Assembly (NCBI RefSeq): GCF_000092125.1
Contig: NC_014212.1
Span: 1,756,001-1,820,000, forward strand
Length of the DNA: 64,000 nt
From: Allomeiothermus silvanus DSM 9946
GTDB taxonomy: Bacteria; Deinococcota; Deinococci; Deinococcales; Thermaceae
Direction: 5' to 3'
The translations under genes and the position numbers were made by a program. Shown here piece by piece: positions 1 through 7,630 of the stretch. The notes under the pieces are model-generated. The model was not told the origin of the DNA. It saw only the letters and a program-made list of their open reading frames with translations, and did no database searches. Position 1 is the stretch's first letter. The number at the start of each line of letters is the position of its first letter.

Positions 1-52
1 CGGGCTGGCGGCTTTCGCGGCCTATACCCTGTGGCAGGACTACCGGGCATAG
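1..52 (+). CDS. 3' end of a small membrane protein gene
   Basis: An open frame enters from the left edge and ends at TAG 50-52. The visible tail reads GLAAFAAYTLWQDYRA, a hydrophobic stretch followed by a short polar end, as in a one-helix membrane protein. Its stop overlaps the likely GTG start of the ATPase gene (TAGTG), so the two are translationally coupled. Too little is visible to name it. Confidence 0.45.
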   Translation, partial: GLAAFAAYTLWQDYRA

Positions 53-789
53 TGAACCGCTCCGCTTTGCGCATCATCATCTCTGGGAAAACCCGCTCCG
101 GGAAGACCACTCGAGCCCGCGACCTGATCCGCGCCCTGCGCCGCAAAGCCCGGCGGGTGGTGGTGGTGAACTTCAAGCCCGAGCTATGGGAATACGCCCA
201 AGGGCGCTATACCGTAGACGACGCGGGGAAGAGCGCCGCCCTGGTGGGAACCGCGCTGAAAAAACACCGCGATGTGTGGTTTTACCTGCGGGCTCCCCGC
301 CGCCAAGAATTCATGGATGCCCTGGCCTGGCACATTTTGCAAGAAAACGACCTGCTACTGGTCTGCGATGAAGCCCACCTGGCCTGGCAACGGGGCCAGC
401 TCAGCGAAAATCAGGTGCGCGTCTTTACCCAGGGGGCCGGGCAGGGGATCAATACCCTGCTCATCTCGCAAACCCTGGTGTCCCAGGCCGGAAACATTGA
501 CCCTTTGCTGGTCAAACAATCCAGCCACCTGGTGTCTTTTCAGCTCACCGAAAAAAACGAAGTAGACCGGCTCAGCGAGTACATCCCCGAACTGGGCGAA
601 AACGTCCGGCGGTTAGCCAAAGCGAACCTGCCCACCCCCGGCGCGCCCGGAGAGTACGTGGTTAAATCCTTCGACACCGGAGAGGCCGGAGTAGCCGCGC
701 GTTCGCCCAGCGATCCAAAACGGCTGCTTTGGATTCCCCTTACGCACGACAACAGCACCGGAGTTTATCGCTTTCTGCACGGCGACTAG
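52..789 (+). CDS. Genome-packaging ATPase of the provirus (FtsK/HerA type)
   Basis: P-loop ATPase of about 245 residues that would pump viral DNA into the preformed capsid. Walker A is GKTRSGKTT at residues 12-20, and Walker B ends in DEAH at about 106-109 after a hydrophobic strand (DLLLVC). A QTL sensor-like segment follows in the middle of the protein. The size fits the packaging ATPases of PRD1-like and P23-77-like viruses, which are far smaller than a tailed-phage terminase. A GTG at 31 would also open the frame, but GTG 52 overlaps the preceding stop and puts the P-loop close to the N-terminus, as usual. It is directly upstream of the capsid genes, as in P23-77. Confidence 0.75.
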   Translation: MNRSALRIIISGKTRSGKTTRARDLIRALRRKARRVVVVNFKPELWEYAQGRYTVDDAGKSAALVGTALKKHRDVWFYLRAPRRQEFMDALAWHILQENDLLLVCDEAHLAWQRGQLSENQVRVFTQGAGQGINTLLISQTLVSQAGNIDPLLVKQSSHLVSFQLTEKNEVDRLSEYIPELGENVRRLAKANLPTPGAPGEYVVKSFDTGEAGVAARSPSDPKRLLWIPLTHDNSTGVYRFLHGD

Positions 790-849
790 GCAGGGCTCAC
801 CTGAGCCGCGCCGTTGACACCGAGGTAAAAACGCCTCCAAGCTCGAGCT

Positions 850-1281
850 ATGGCAGATCGAGCCCTTCCGCAAATCGACACCAACCCCTTGCAGGTGGTG
901 CAAGACCCACGGGTGGTTTCCGGGGCCATGGGAGTCCTGGGGGCCAACCTACTGCGAAAAGCCCTCTTTACCCAGCAGCGCAGCGTGTTTGGGTACGCCG
1001 CCAAAGGCAGCGATGGCCGCATTCGCTATTACGAGAACGCCGATGAAGCCAAAAAGGGCGACGCCGGGAAGCAGATAGCCAGCGCCTACCAAAGACGCAT
1101 CTTTCTGCACCTCGGCTACGTACTCTTTGGAACGCTGGCTATGAGCTACGGAAAGGAAGCCCGCAAAGACGATGTGCTCTCGAGCACCGATGACACCACG
1201 CTGATGGTCAAATACGCCGGTTTGGGCTTCGCCGCCTCCGGCTTCGCCAACCTGGTAATGACCCTCTTCAACATCGAGTAA
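850..1281 (+). CDS. Provirus membrane-associated protein, 143 residues
   Basis: It has a polar N-terminal half rich in charged residues (KGSDGRIRYYENADEAKK) and two hydrophobic stretches, about residues 84-99 and 120-140, that could span or lie in the virion's inner membrane. It sits between the packaging ATPase and the two capsid-protein candidates. The weak GAGG about 20 bases upstream is too far to be a good ribosome site, so the start ATG 850 is tentative. I do not recognise the family. Position suggests a virion component. Confidence 0.55.
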   Translation: MADRALPQIDTNPLQVVQDPRVVSGAMGVLGANLLRKALFTQQRSVFGYAAKGSDGRIRYYENADEAKKGDAGKQIASAYQRRIFLHLGYVLFGTLAMSYGKEARKDDVLSSTDDTTLMVKYAGLGFAASGFANLVMTLFNIE

Positions 1282-1290
1282 AGGAGTGAT

Positions 1291-1752
1291 ATGAACCCTA
1301 GCGCAGGACGCCCCACGGAAATCATCATCAACGACCCTAACGCCTCTTTTTTTGCCGGCCCCCAACGGCTTCGGCTGTGGGAGTATCTCGTACCGGTAGG
1401 GGTAGAGTTGAAAATTCAAAACCCCTTCCGCCTCATCGCCAAGCTGTACGGGGCCGGAAACGTGCAAATCCCGGCCTCATCCAAACTGTACCTGGCCCGC
1501 ATCCGCCGGGGAGATTTCGAGATTGAGGACCTGGCCGAGATTCCCTATGCCCCCTACTTCTCTCTCACCATTGACCAGCAGCTCGACGCCAACTTTGCCG
1601 AGCGGATCACCCACGTGATTGAAAACACCGGGCGCATGGGCTACGCCTTCGATGAAGGCGACCGGCTAGCCATCCTCATTGAAAGCACCCTCGCGGTGGA
1701 CACCACCAACCCTAACAACCGCATCCAGTTCACCGGTCTGGTGAACAACTAA
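1291..1752 (+). CDS. Putative small major capsid protein (VP16-like)
   Basis: A soluble 153-residue protein with no membrane segment, rich in beta-type sequence and ending in FTGLVNN. A strong AAAGGAG lies 6 bases before the ATG. In P23-77 the small capsid protein VP16 is a single beta-barrel of about 173 residues encoded just before VP17. This gene has the right size, order and character. No sequence signature proves it, so the call rests on synteny with the ATPase and the next gene. If correct, it forms the capsid lattice together with the 294-residue protein. Confidence 0.55.
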   Translation: MNPSAGRPTEIIINDPNASFFAGPQRLRLWEYLVPVGVELKIQNPFRLIAKLYGAGNVQIPASSKLYLARIRRGDFEIEDLAEIPYAPYFSLTIDQQLDANFAERITHVIENTGRMGYAFDEGDRLAILIESTLAVDTTNPNNRIQFTGLVNN

Positions 1753-1760
1753 GGAACGCC

Positions 1761-2645
1761 ATGGGACTCATTGACTCGCTCACCAACCCCCTAGCCGCCG
1801 TCGGGGCCGGGGTGAGTAGAATCGCCTCCGTTTTCCGCGACGCGCCCGAAGCAGGCCCTACCCCTACCCCGGCTGCCGCCCCCGCTGCCCCCGCGCCTGC
1901 CGCCCTGGCAACAACGCCTTGGCGGCAACAGTACATTGACGCAAACGACTTTCAAGCCGGGGAAACCTGGCGTAGCGGCGACTATATCCGTCTGGCCCAA
2001 TTTCTGCTACCAGAAGGCACCGAATGGCGCCTGGAACGAGGCCGCCCTTACGGCTTTTATGTGAAGGCGGTGCAGGACCTAGCCGGGCAAAACCTGGGAG
2101 CCCCCGCCGCGCGAAACGTGGTCATCAACGACTTACAAAAGAGCACCCAAGCCGGCCAGGCTACTCTACCCGCCACCTACCACCCCGATGTAGCGGTGTG
2201 GGCTACCACCGGCAGCGGGCGGGTCAAATGCACCATCACCAACGTTGACTACACCACCAAAACCATCACCTTCACCGAACCCGCGGGGGTCAACGGGGCC
2301 AGCGCCATCCAGGTGTACTACCTCTCCAACGACGGGGATTGGCGCATCCGGGTCGCCCGTGAGCTAGGGGTAGATACCAGCATCGTGGCGATCCTCAATG
2401 ACTCCTTCGCCGTCGCCCACGCGGTGGACCAGCTCAACCGGCGCACCGCTCGCTACTGGCCGCAAGATACCGTGCTGGTGCAAAAACAACGGCTGGTGCT
2501 GGAAGTGCGCACCACGGTGAAAATGGTCTGGACCCCGGAAGCTGAAAACATCCTCAACTTCTATGCCTGGATGCGCCAACTCAAGGTGCTCGACGATCAA
2601 CGCCTGGGCCGGGTAGCGGAAGGTGTGCAGCGCAGGGGGTTCTGA
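1761..2645 (+). CDS. Putative large major capsid protein (VP17-like)
   Basis: The protein has 294 residues. A short N-terminal segment (about 1-30) is followed by a Pro/Ala linker (about residues 32-53) and a beta-rich body. There is one Trp-rich region (ATTPWRQQYI) after the linker and a charged C-terminus. P23-77 VP17 has about 291 residues and follows the small capsid gene, as here. The Ala/Pro linker suggests a flexible arm, perhaps toward the membrane. AAGGA lies before the ATG. The stop overlaps the next start (TGATG). Synteny supports the assignment; no motif does. Confidence 0.55.
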   Translation: MGLIDSLTNPLAAVGAGVSRIASVFRDAPEAGPTPTPAAAPAAPAPAALATTPWRQQYIDANDFQAGETWRSGDYIRLAQFLLPEGTEWRLERGRPYGFYVKAVQDLAGQNLGAPAARNVVINDLQKSTQAGQATLPATYHPDVAVWATTGSGRVKCTITNVDYTTKTITFTEPAGVNGASAIQVYYLSNDGDWRIRVARELGVDTSIVAILNDSFAVAHAVDQLNRRTARYWPQDTVLVQKQRLVLEVRTTVKMVWTPEAENILNFYAWMRQLKVLDDQRLGRVAEGVQRRGF

Positions 2646-2887
2646 TGAATCCGCTCGACTCCATCATCAAAGGCGTCCTGGGGGTCTTTGATCAGGTCTA
2701 CTACTCGGATGAGGAAAAAGCCCGCGACCAGCAGCAAAAAGAGCTTGCCGAGGAAAAACTGCGCCTCGAGGCCGAACTACGCAAACAGCGCGAACAAACA
2801 GCGCAAAACGTAGCTATCGGTGCAGGGGTGGTGGCCCTGGTAGGCATCATCACTTGGGGCGTGGTCGCATCTAAAAAAGCTGCGTAG
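2645..2887 (+). CDS. Provirus coiled-coil membrane protein, 80 residues
   Basis: The N-terminal third is amphipathic. A highly charged helix (about residues 20-52: KARDQQQKELAEEKLRLEAE and onward) should form a coiled coil. It is followed by one membrane helix at about 54-75 (AIGAGVVALVGIITWGVVA). The ATG overlaps the capsid gene's stop, so the two are coupled. It resembles the minor membrane proteins that tie capsid to inner membrane in P23-77-like virions. Its function is inferred from architecture and position. Confidence 0.6.
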   Translation: MNPLDSIIKGVLGVFDQVYYSDEEKARDQQQKELAEEKLRLEAELRKQREQTAQNVAIGAGVVALVGIITWGVVASKKAA

Positions 2888-2898
2888 GGTGGGTAGCC

Positions 2899-3534
2899 AT
2901 GGCTGATAACGTCGGAACCACCATCGCCATCACCGCAGTCGGGCTAGCGGGGGTCGCCGCCGCTTTTGTGATCGTGGACCGGTTGACCAAGGCCCAGCAG
3001 CCCTTCCAGAATCCAGGCCAACTGCCCGCGCAAAACCCCGGCAATACGCCCGCCCCAAACCCTGGCAATACGCCCGCCCCGAACCCCGGCGGCTCTGCTC
3101 CCCCTGCCAACCCCGGCACTCCGGGGACCGGCGGCAGCTACACCTATGGCGACCGCTGCAAGGAACTGCAAAACCAGCGCAACACCTACGAGGGGCTGCA
3201 ACAAACTGCCCAGCAAAAGATGGATGGCGTCATGGCCGAAGTGGAGGCGCACCGCCGCGACATCACCCACCACAGGTTATGGTGCATTACGGATTGCAAT
3301 TGGCACCTGGAAGAGCGCTCCAAGCGCATAAACGCCTACGTGCGCGGCGAGCCAGTAAGCGGGTACTGGAACGAACAACAACTGCTCGAGGCCGCTGACG
3401 GAGCTGGGGTAAACCTGCGCGAGTACCGCAAGCGCTACCTCAAAGCCAAATCGGAATACGACTCCTACGAGCAGCAAATCAAGGATATTGATGCCGAGCT
3501 GCTGAAACTCTCCAAGCAGGGGGTGCGCTGTTGA
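2899..3534 (+). CDS. Provirus membrane-anchored coiled-coil protein with NPG repeats
   Basis: The protein has 211 residues. An N-terminal membrane helix (about residues 6-28, TIAITAVGLAGVAAAFVIV) is followed by a Pro/Asn/Gly stalk of repeated N-P-G units (about 34-72), mirrored in the DNA by short direct repeats near 3040-3090. A charged helical domain with four Cys follows, including CITDC in the middle and a C-terminal Cys. The build is a membrane stalk with an outer helical head, as expected of a vertex or penton-associated protein. The family is not recognised. Confidence 0.6.
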   Translation: MADNVGTTIAITAVGLAGVAAAFVIVDRLTKAQQPFQNPGQLPAQNPGNTPAPNPGNTPAPNPGGSAPPANPGTPGTGGSYTYGDRCKELQNQRNTYEGLQQTAQQKMDGVMAEVEAHRRDITHHRLWCITDCNWHLEERSKRINAYVRGEPVSGYWNEQQLLEAADGAGVNLREYRKRYLKAKSEYDSYEQQIKDIDAELLKLSKQGVRC

Positions 3535-3830
3535 ACCCCGTAGAAATCAAACAGTGGGCTGAGCTGGGGATTAGCGTGCTCGCCTTCCTGTCGTTCGTGG
3601 CGTTGGTGTTCAAAGTGGGCCTGCCCCTGGTGCAAGCGGTAGAGGCGATGAGTGGGGAATTTCGACTGTTGCGCCAAGCCCTAAGCGGCGAACAGATGGA
3701 AAATCTGGTACGCGAAATGCGATCCACCCGGCATAGCCTGGAGGGTATGAACCGGACCATGCGCCGCCTGGAAGGGGTTCTAGAGCGAAAAGGCTTTACC
3801 TTCCGCATGGAAGACGAGGTGATGCCGTGA
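3531..3830 (+). CDS. Provirus one-helix protein with coiled coil, 99 residues
   Basis: It starts at TTG 3531, overlapping the preceding TGA stop (TTGA). A membrane helix covers about residues 13-36 (LGISVLAFLSFVALVFKVGL). A long amphipathic helix with a heptad-like pattern follows (MENLVREMRSTRHSLEGMNR). It probably lies on the virion membrane. The overlapping starts and stops in this block point to one polycistronic late transcript. No family is recognised. Confidence 0.55.
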   Translation: MNPVEIKQWAELGISVLAFLSFVALVFKVGLPLVQAVEAMSGEFRLLRQALSGEQMENLVREMRSTRHSLEGMNRTMRRLEGVLERKGFTFRMEDEVMP

Positions 3831-4003
3831 ACTACTTGGTGTTGGGCCTGGGATTGGGAGTATTCGCCATTGGCGGGTATCTCTTCCTCGAGGCAAGAAA
3901 AACCAAACCCCAGCCCCCCGCCCCCGACCCGATCCTGAGCAATCCAGACAACCGCGATGCCTACGACGATTACCGCAAGGGGGAAAGGGACTCATGGGGA
4001 TGA
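3827..4003 (+). CDS. Provirus small membrane protein, 58 residues
   Basis: The GTG start at 3827 overlaps the TGA of the preceding gene (GTGA), and the TGA at 4001-4003 overlaps the next gene. The N-terminus is a membrane helix of about 19 residues (MNYLVLGLGLGVFAIGGYL), then a Pro-rich, charged tail containing DPILSNPDNRDAYDDY. The overlaps on both sides and the codon character support it as a real gene despite its size. Confidence 0.55.
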   Translation: MNYLVLGLGLGVFAIGGYLFLEARKTKPQPPAPDPILSNPDNRDAYDDYRKGERDSWG

Positions 4004-4500
4004 AATGGCTGTGGGGAATCCTGGTAGCGGGGGCAGCGGGAGCGGCCTTATGGATCTACGCTCGAGGCCGAAAACCCGCCGCGCCTGGGCTCAAGAACTG
4101 CGCCCAGGTGATTACCCCCTGCGCCGATGGCTTTATAGCCCCCACCCCCTGCGGCTGTGCCAGCCACGGCGGGGCAGCGAGAACTACCCCGCCCCCCTTG
4201 CCGCAGCCCCAAACCCCCACTCCCCAGCCGACCCCTCCGATCACCATCATGCCGGTGCCTAGCGAACCTCCGCCGGGGGTCGGCACCACCCTGCCCCACT
4301 GCAACCCCGATGAACTGTTTCAAAACGGGCGGTGTGTACCCAAATCCCCTCCGATGGATCAAGCGGCGCCGCCTCCGCCCGCGCCACCAGCGCCTATCCC
4401 CCCAAAGGTTATAGACGCGCTGAAAGGCATCACCCCACAACCGGCTACCGAAACCAAACCGCGAAACGTGACCCTACCCGTAATAGCCGATATCTACTGA
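3994..4500 (+). CDS. Provirus Pro-rich membrane protein with Cys motifs, 168 residues
   Basis: An N-terminal membrane helix (about residues 4-22, KWLWGILVAGAAGAALWIYA) is followed by a segment with four Cys (NCAQVITPC, then CGC). A long Pro-rich stretch follows, a second Cys pair (HCNPDELFQNGRCV), and another Pro-rich linker. The paired Cys suggest small disulfide knots outside the membrane, joined by rigid proline stalks. ATG 4000 is an alternative start that overlaps the preceding stop. The function is unknown; it is probably a virion surface or vertex protein. Confidence 0.55.
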   Translation: MGMKWLWGILVAGAAGAALWIYARGRKPAAPGLKNCAQVITPCADGFIAPTPCGCASHGGAARTTPPPLPQPQTPTPQPTPPITIMPVPSEPPPGVGTTLPHCNPDELFQNGRCVPKSPPMDQAAPPPPAPPAPIPPKVIDALKGITPQPATETKPRNVTLPVIADIY

Positions 4501-4510
4501 CGGAGGAACC

Positions 4511-4699
4511 ATGGACACCAAACCCTGGTACATGTCAAAAACCGTATGGGCCGCCCTGCTCACCGGGCTACTGGGAACCTACCAAGGTTTAGATGCCGCG
4601 CTCAATGACGCCCTGCCGAACATCCCCCAGTGGGTGTTCTACGTGCTGACCGGGCTGGGCCTGTACGGGCTGCGCACCGCCGATAAAAAGATCGGATAA
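4511..4699 (+). CDS. Provirus holin-like small membrane protein, 62 residues
   Basis: GGAGG lies 6 bases before ATG 4511. Two hydrophobic stretches (about residues 11-28 and 37-54) are separated by a short loop, and the end is basic (RTADKKIG). The opening MDTKPWYMSKTVWAALLTG and the two-helix plan resemble small phage holins. It is far from the lytic enzyme gene, so a structural membrane role is equally possible. Confidence 0.5.
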   Translation: MDTKPWYMSKTVWAALLTGLLGTYQGLDAALNDALPNIPQWVFYVLTGLGLYGLRTADKKIG

Positions 4700-4701
4700 C
4701 C

Positions 4702-4875
4702 ATGGAACAACAACCCAGCACCGGCGAACTCATCAAGATGGGCTTCTGGCAGGCCAGCGGGCAAGCGCTTTTTTGGGGAATCGTCTTGCTGATACTGGGC
4801 ATACTGGGCAGCTTCGTGAAAACTCCCCAGCCCACCGCACCAGCAACCTCGGAGAAACCCAAATGTTCGGCCTAG
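4702..4875 (+). CDS. Provirus small membrane protein, 57 residues
   Basis: The ATG at 4702 is two bases after the preceding TAA, and TAG ends it at 4873-4875. A polar start (MEQQPSTGELIKMGFWQASG) is followed by a membrane helix (ALFWGIVLLILGILGSFV) and a short Pro/Lys tail. The 3' end overlaps the next gene's start at 4863 in another frame. The one-helix plan repeats that of the neighbouring provirus genes. Confidence 0.5.
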   Translation: MEQQPSTGELIKMGFWQASGQALFWGIVLLILGILGSFVKTPQPTAPATSEKPKCSA

Positions 4876-5318
4876 ATATATCCAACATCCTGGCGCAGAT
4901 TCGGGGGCAGCTAGCCCCCGAACTGGAGCGTTTAAAGGTTGAACTGGAATGTAAACTGGATGCCCTCATCTCTGCCGTGCTCTCCGGACCGCGCGGGCAG
5001 GAATACGAATTTGGCCGGGGGAAGCCGGAGGTGCGCGGCCACGATCCGGCTGTATTCCCGGCCATCGTCAAACTAGCAGGAAAGCAGCGGGCCAATCTGG
5101 CCGCGCTGCTCTCGAAAACCGTAACTCGAGGATTCGCCGCCAACATCGGGACCAATCCGGCCATTTTGCGCTTTTGGAAAGAGCAAAGCCCCGAACCATC
5201 CGCCCCTTTTACCCTACTGCCTGGGCAAACCGTGGACTTTAGCTGGTTCTTCGACGAAATCAGCGTGGAGGAAGCCACGCCGGGGCAACCCGTAGAGGTA
5301 GAGGTGTTAGCCCAATAA
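4863..5318 (+). CDS. Provirus virion-like protein, 151 residues
   Basis: Start ATG 4863 lies inside the end of the preceding gene. The N-terminal part is an amphipathic helix (about residues 6-40), and the C-terminal two thirds look beta-rich. A segment (about 90-130) carries FAANIGTNPAILRFWKEQ and LPGQTVDFSWFFDEI, like the small jelly-roll or immunoglobulin-like modules of virion decoration proteins. The TAA stop is adjacent to the ATG of the 349-residue repeat protein. The family is not recognised. Confidence 0.5.
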   Translation: MFGLDISNILAQIRGQLAPELERLKVELECKLDALISAVLSGPRGQEYEFGRGKPEVRGHDPAVFPAIVKLAGKQRANLAALLSKTVTRGFAANIGTNPAILRFWKEQSPEPSAPFTLLPGQTVDFSWFFDEISVEEATPGQPVEVEVLAQ

Positions 5319-6367
5319 TGAAGCGCACCGTCCTCACCACCCATCGCGGCAAATCCTATTTGCCGGAAATCGCCCTGTGCCTGGGGCCGCAAATCATGGG
5401 CCAACCAGGAAGCGGCACCTATGCCGATCTATACGGGCGGGTGTGGGCCTCAACGATTGAGCCCGATGGGCTGGTACACCTCTGGCAGGCCACCGCCTCC
5501 GACTGGCAGGAAGTGCCCATCCCGCAACCCCCGCACGATCCCCGGACCATGCGGCATCACTCATTGGCGTTCGACCAGTCCGCCCGGCACGTGCTGGCCT
5601 ACGAGATAGCGGGGCAAATCTACATCCGGCAATGGGATGCATTGACCAACCAATACGTTATGCGTGGCCCCTGGCCGGGAGTAGATCCGGTAGTTATAGC
5701 CGATGCGACGGTGAATTATTATGTGCCGGATAGCGATGTTTTGCTGTTCTATTTGTCCTCGGATCGCTCCAAGTTGTATATGCGGGTACAACGCGAGCTA
5801 TATGGCACGGCCCATCTAATACAGAGCTTCCCCAACCCACAAATACTTGACCAAGCAGTGTCCATCCCCTATCAATTTGAACTACTGGGCTCAAGCGTGA
5901 GCGCCCCAAACGATTTAGGATTAGTGGTGCGCTCCGACTTGTACCCCGTGTATTTGCCCCTGGACGCCCTGACTACGGCATCCGTCGCAACCCCCAGCGC
6001 GGGCAACTATTACCCTGTGGTGGTGGTTCGTGACCTCGGTACCGATGCTCTGAGCACAGCATCCTTTGCCGTACCCAGCGCGGGCAACTATTACCCTGTG
6101 GTGGTGGTGGTTCGTGACCTCGGTACCGATGCTCTGAGCACAGCATCCTTTGCCGTACCCAGCGCGGGCAACTATTACCCTGTGGTGGTGGTTCGTGACC
6201 TCGGTACCGATGCTCTGAGCACAGCATCCTTTGCCGTACCCAGCGCGGGCAACTATTACTTGGTGGTTGTGGGACACGATCTCACTCAACCCCGCTACAA
6301 CTCCCCCGACACAATCACCGCAGCTAACATAGCGGTCCCAAGTCAAGGAGCCTATAATGTTGCCTAG
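5318..6367 (+). CDS. Putative spike or receptor-binding protein with 27-residue tandem repeats
   Basis: The protein has 349 residues. The first 200 or so look like a beta-propeller or lectin-like domain (LVHLWQATASDWQEVPIP, HSLAFDQSARHVLAYEIAG). The last 130 or so hold a 27-residue unit in near-perfect tandem (VRDLGTDALSTASFAVPSAG plus NYYPVVV) with diverged half-units on both sides. The unit spacing and alternating hydrophobics fit a fibrous beta stalk. The ATG overlaps the preceding stop, and its stop overlaps the next gene's start by 11 bases. In such viruses a protein of this kind would sit at vertices and contact the host; that is inference. Confidence 0.5.
   Translation: MKRTVLTTHRGKSYLPEIALCLGPQIMGQPGSGTYADLYGRVWASTIEPDGLVHLWQATASDWQEVPIPQPPHDPRTMRHHSLAFDQSARHVLAYEIAGQIYIRQWDALTNQYVMRGPWPGVDPVVIADATVNYYVPDSDVLLFYLSSDRSKLYMRVQRELYGTAHLIQSFPNPQILDQAVSIPYQFELLGSSVSAPNDLGLVVRSDLYPVYLPLDALTTASVATPSAGNYYPVVVVRDLGTDALSTASFAVPSAGNYYPVVVVVRDLGTDALSTASFAVPSAGNYYPVVVVRDLGTDALSTASFAVPSAGNYYLVVVGHDLTQPRYNSPDTITAANIAVPSQGAYNVA
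5993..6259 (+). repeat. Tandem repeat, 81/84/81-bp units
   Basis: Three full units begin at 5993, 6074 and 6158, followed by the first part of a fourth at 6239. Each opens CCCAGCGCGGGCAACTATTA. The middle unit carries one extra GTG (one more Val). DNA identity between units is close to complete, while the flanking half-units are degenerate, so the expansion is recent. The repeat keeps the reading frame of the spike gene. Repeats are directly adjacent with no unique spacers, so this is not a CRISPR array. Confidence 0.9.
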
Positions 6368-7370
6368 AATAATCATCCGCGAGCTAAACGCCCCCAGGCC
6401 GCAAATTGGCGTATCCCTGCAACCGCAGGAGATGCACTGGCAAATATTGGGGCCGGATGGCCGCGTCATCCGGGAGAGCGAACAACCCCTGCATAATCTA
6501 GTACTAAACAATGCCAAGGAGCTAGCGGCGACCTATCGCTTCTCCACCCTCAACATGTACGCCAAAGTCGGCACGGGCTCGTCAATCCCGAGCGCTACAC
6601 AAACAGCCCTGGACAATCAAGTAGCAGATACTAACTCCATCCCCAGCGGCGAGAGCGACAGCGTCACCTACGTTTCCCCCGGAGTCTATGACGTGCGCCG
6701 AGTGCGTGAGTTTACCGCAGCCCAGGTAAGGGGAAACAATCTGACTGAGTGGGGATGGGGGCCAGTTAGCGGCATTGGAAACCTGATGAGCCGGGAACTC
6801 TTCAGGGATGCCAACAGCACGCCCATTACGCTCACTTTGGGCACGGATCAAAACCTTCGCCTGATATACAAAACCCGCATTACCATATCCCCCGCGCCTA
6901 ATACCGCTACCCCGGCATCAATCACCATTGCCAATTTGGGAACCTACAATGGCAACTTTTGGACCAAGAGGGGGAACGAAGATGCCGGAAACGGCGACTT
7001 ATACCTAGCAGAGCTGGCCGCAATAGGGGCAGGAAGCCCTCTAAACACTGACACTGCCGGGCTATGTATAGCCGGGCTGTCGGCCAACCTGAACACGGCA
7101 GAGCCGTATATACATGTATATCGTGTAAATGATTTTGGCTTGTCCTACGCCCCTTACACCGCAGCCAGTAAAAAGCGCACTACCCAAACCGTCACGGCGG
7201 ATATTTCGCAGTGGAACACTACCTTATGGGGGCTGATGATCGGAGCAAACATAACCGGATTTGATAACGTCAGCCACGCCGGAGTCGTTTTCAACTTTGG
7301 TGCGAGTTTTGTAAAAGACAGCCTGCACAAACTAATTATCAACCCTTGGGACATAGTGACCTGGACATGA
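6357..7370 (+). CDS. Putative provirus receptor-binding or spike protein, 337 residues
   Basis: The N-terminus (about 1-60) contains HWQILGPDGRVIRESEQP and LHNLVLNNAKELAATY. The middle has NNLTEWGWGP, LMSRELFRD and LTLGTDQNLRLIYKTRITIS. The last pair resembles a module common in adhesion proteins of tailed phages, where a plain beta domain follows an 'Lfsr-lf-d' segment. No membrane helix is seen. It starts at ATG 6357 overlapping the previous gene and ends ATGA-coupled to the next. Together with the 349-residue repeat protein it probably forms the host-contact apparatus. The similarity is from memory of the motif, not a search. Confidence 0.5.
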   Translation: MLPRIIIRELNAPRPQIGVSLQPQEMHWQILGPDGRVIRESEQPLHNLVLNNAKELAATYRFSTLNMYAKVGTGSSIPSATQTALDNQVADTNSIPSGESDSVTYVSPGVYDVRRVREFTAAQVRGNNLTEWGWGPVSGIGNLMSRELFRDANSTPITLTLGTDQNLRLIYKTRITISPAPNTATPASITIANLGTYNGNFWTKRGNEDAGNGDLYLAELAAIGAGSPLNTDTAGLCIAGLSANLNTAEPYIHVYRVNDFGLSYAPYTAASKKRTTQTVTADISQWNTTLWGLMIGANITGFDNVSHAGVVFNFGASFVKDSLHKLIINPWDIVTWT

Positions 7371-7630
7371 TTCCTAACGTTTCGACCCGCCCATTTATCG
7401 AGCCCCCCTTAATCCCCCTGCCCGCCCTGCGGGTGGACTGTGCGCCAACGCCCCGCGTGTTGTATTCGCATTTCCCGCAGCGGGTATCCCTGGGCTCGAT
7501 CCTGTATCTCGATTTATACGCCTATGCGTGGTACGCGGGGGGCGGCTATCTAACCCTCAACCGGGGCCGTAAGGGGCTAAGGCGCACGTCCCACGGGGTA
7601 GAAGATGGCCTTGGCTCAACTCGCACGTAA
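7367..7630 (+). CDS. Provirus hypothetical protein, 87 residues
   Basis: The ATG at 7367 overlaps the preceding TGA (ATGA). The protein opens MIPNVSTRPFIEPPLIPLPA and contains a Tyr-rich centre (LYLDLYAYAWYAGGGYL) that may be a short membrane or beta segment. Its C-terminal tail is basic. Its 3' end overlaps the transglycosylase gene by 26 bases. No family is recognised. It may be a virion component or a lysis accessory, judging only from position. Confidence 0.45.
   Translation: MIPNVSTRPFIEPPLIPLPALRVDCAPTPRVLYSHFPQRVSLGSILYLDLYAYAWYAGGGYLTLNRGRKGLRRTSHGVEDGLGSTRT

Noticed and set aside
5993-6259. Regular repeats that could be taken for a CRISPR array
   Set aside because: Units are 81-84 bp, directly adjacent with no unique spacers, and lie in frame inside a long gene.
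5921-6517. 198-codon minus-strand frame over the spike repeats
   Set aside because: It is the complement of the repeat region; its Cys/His-rich repeats mirror the plus-strand code and it has no start context.
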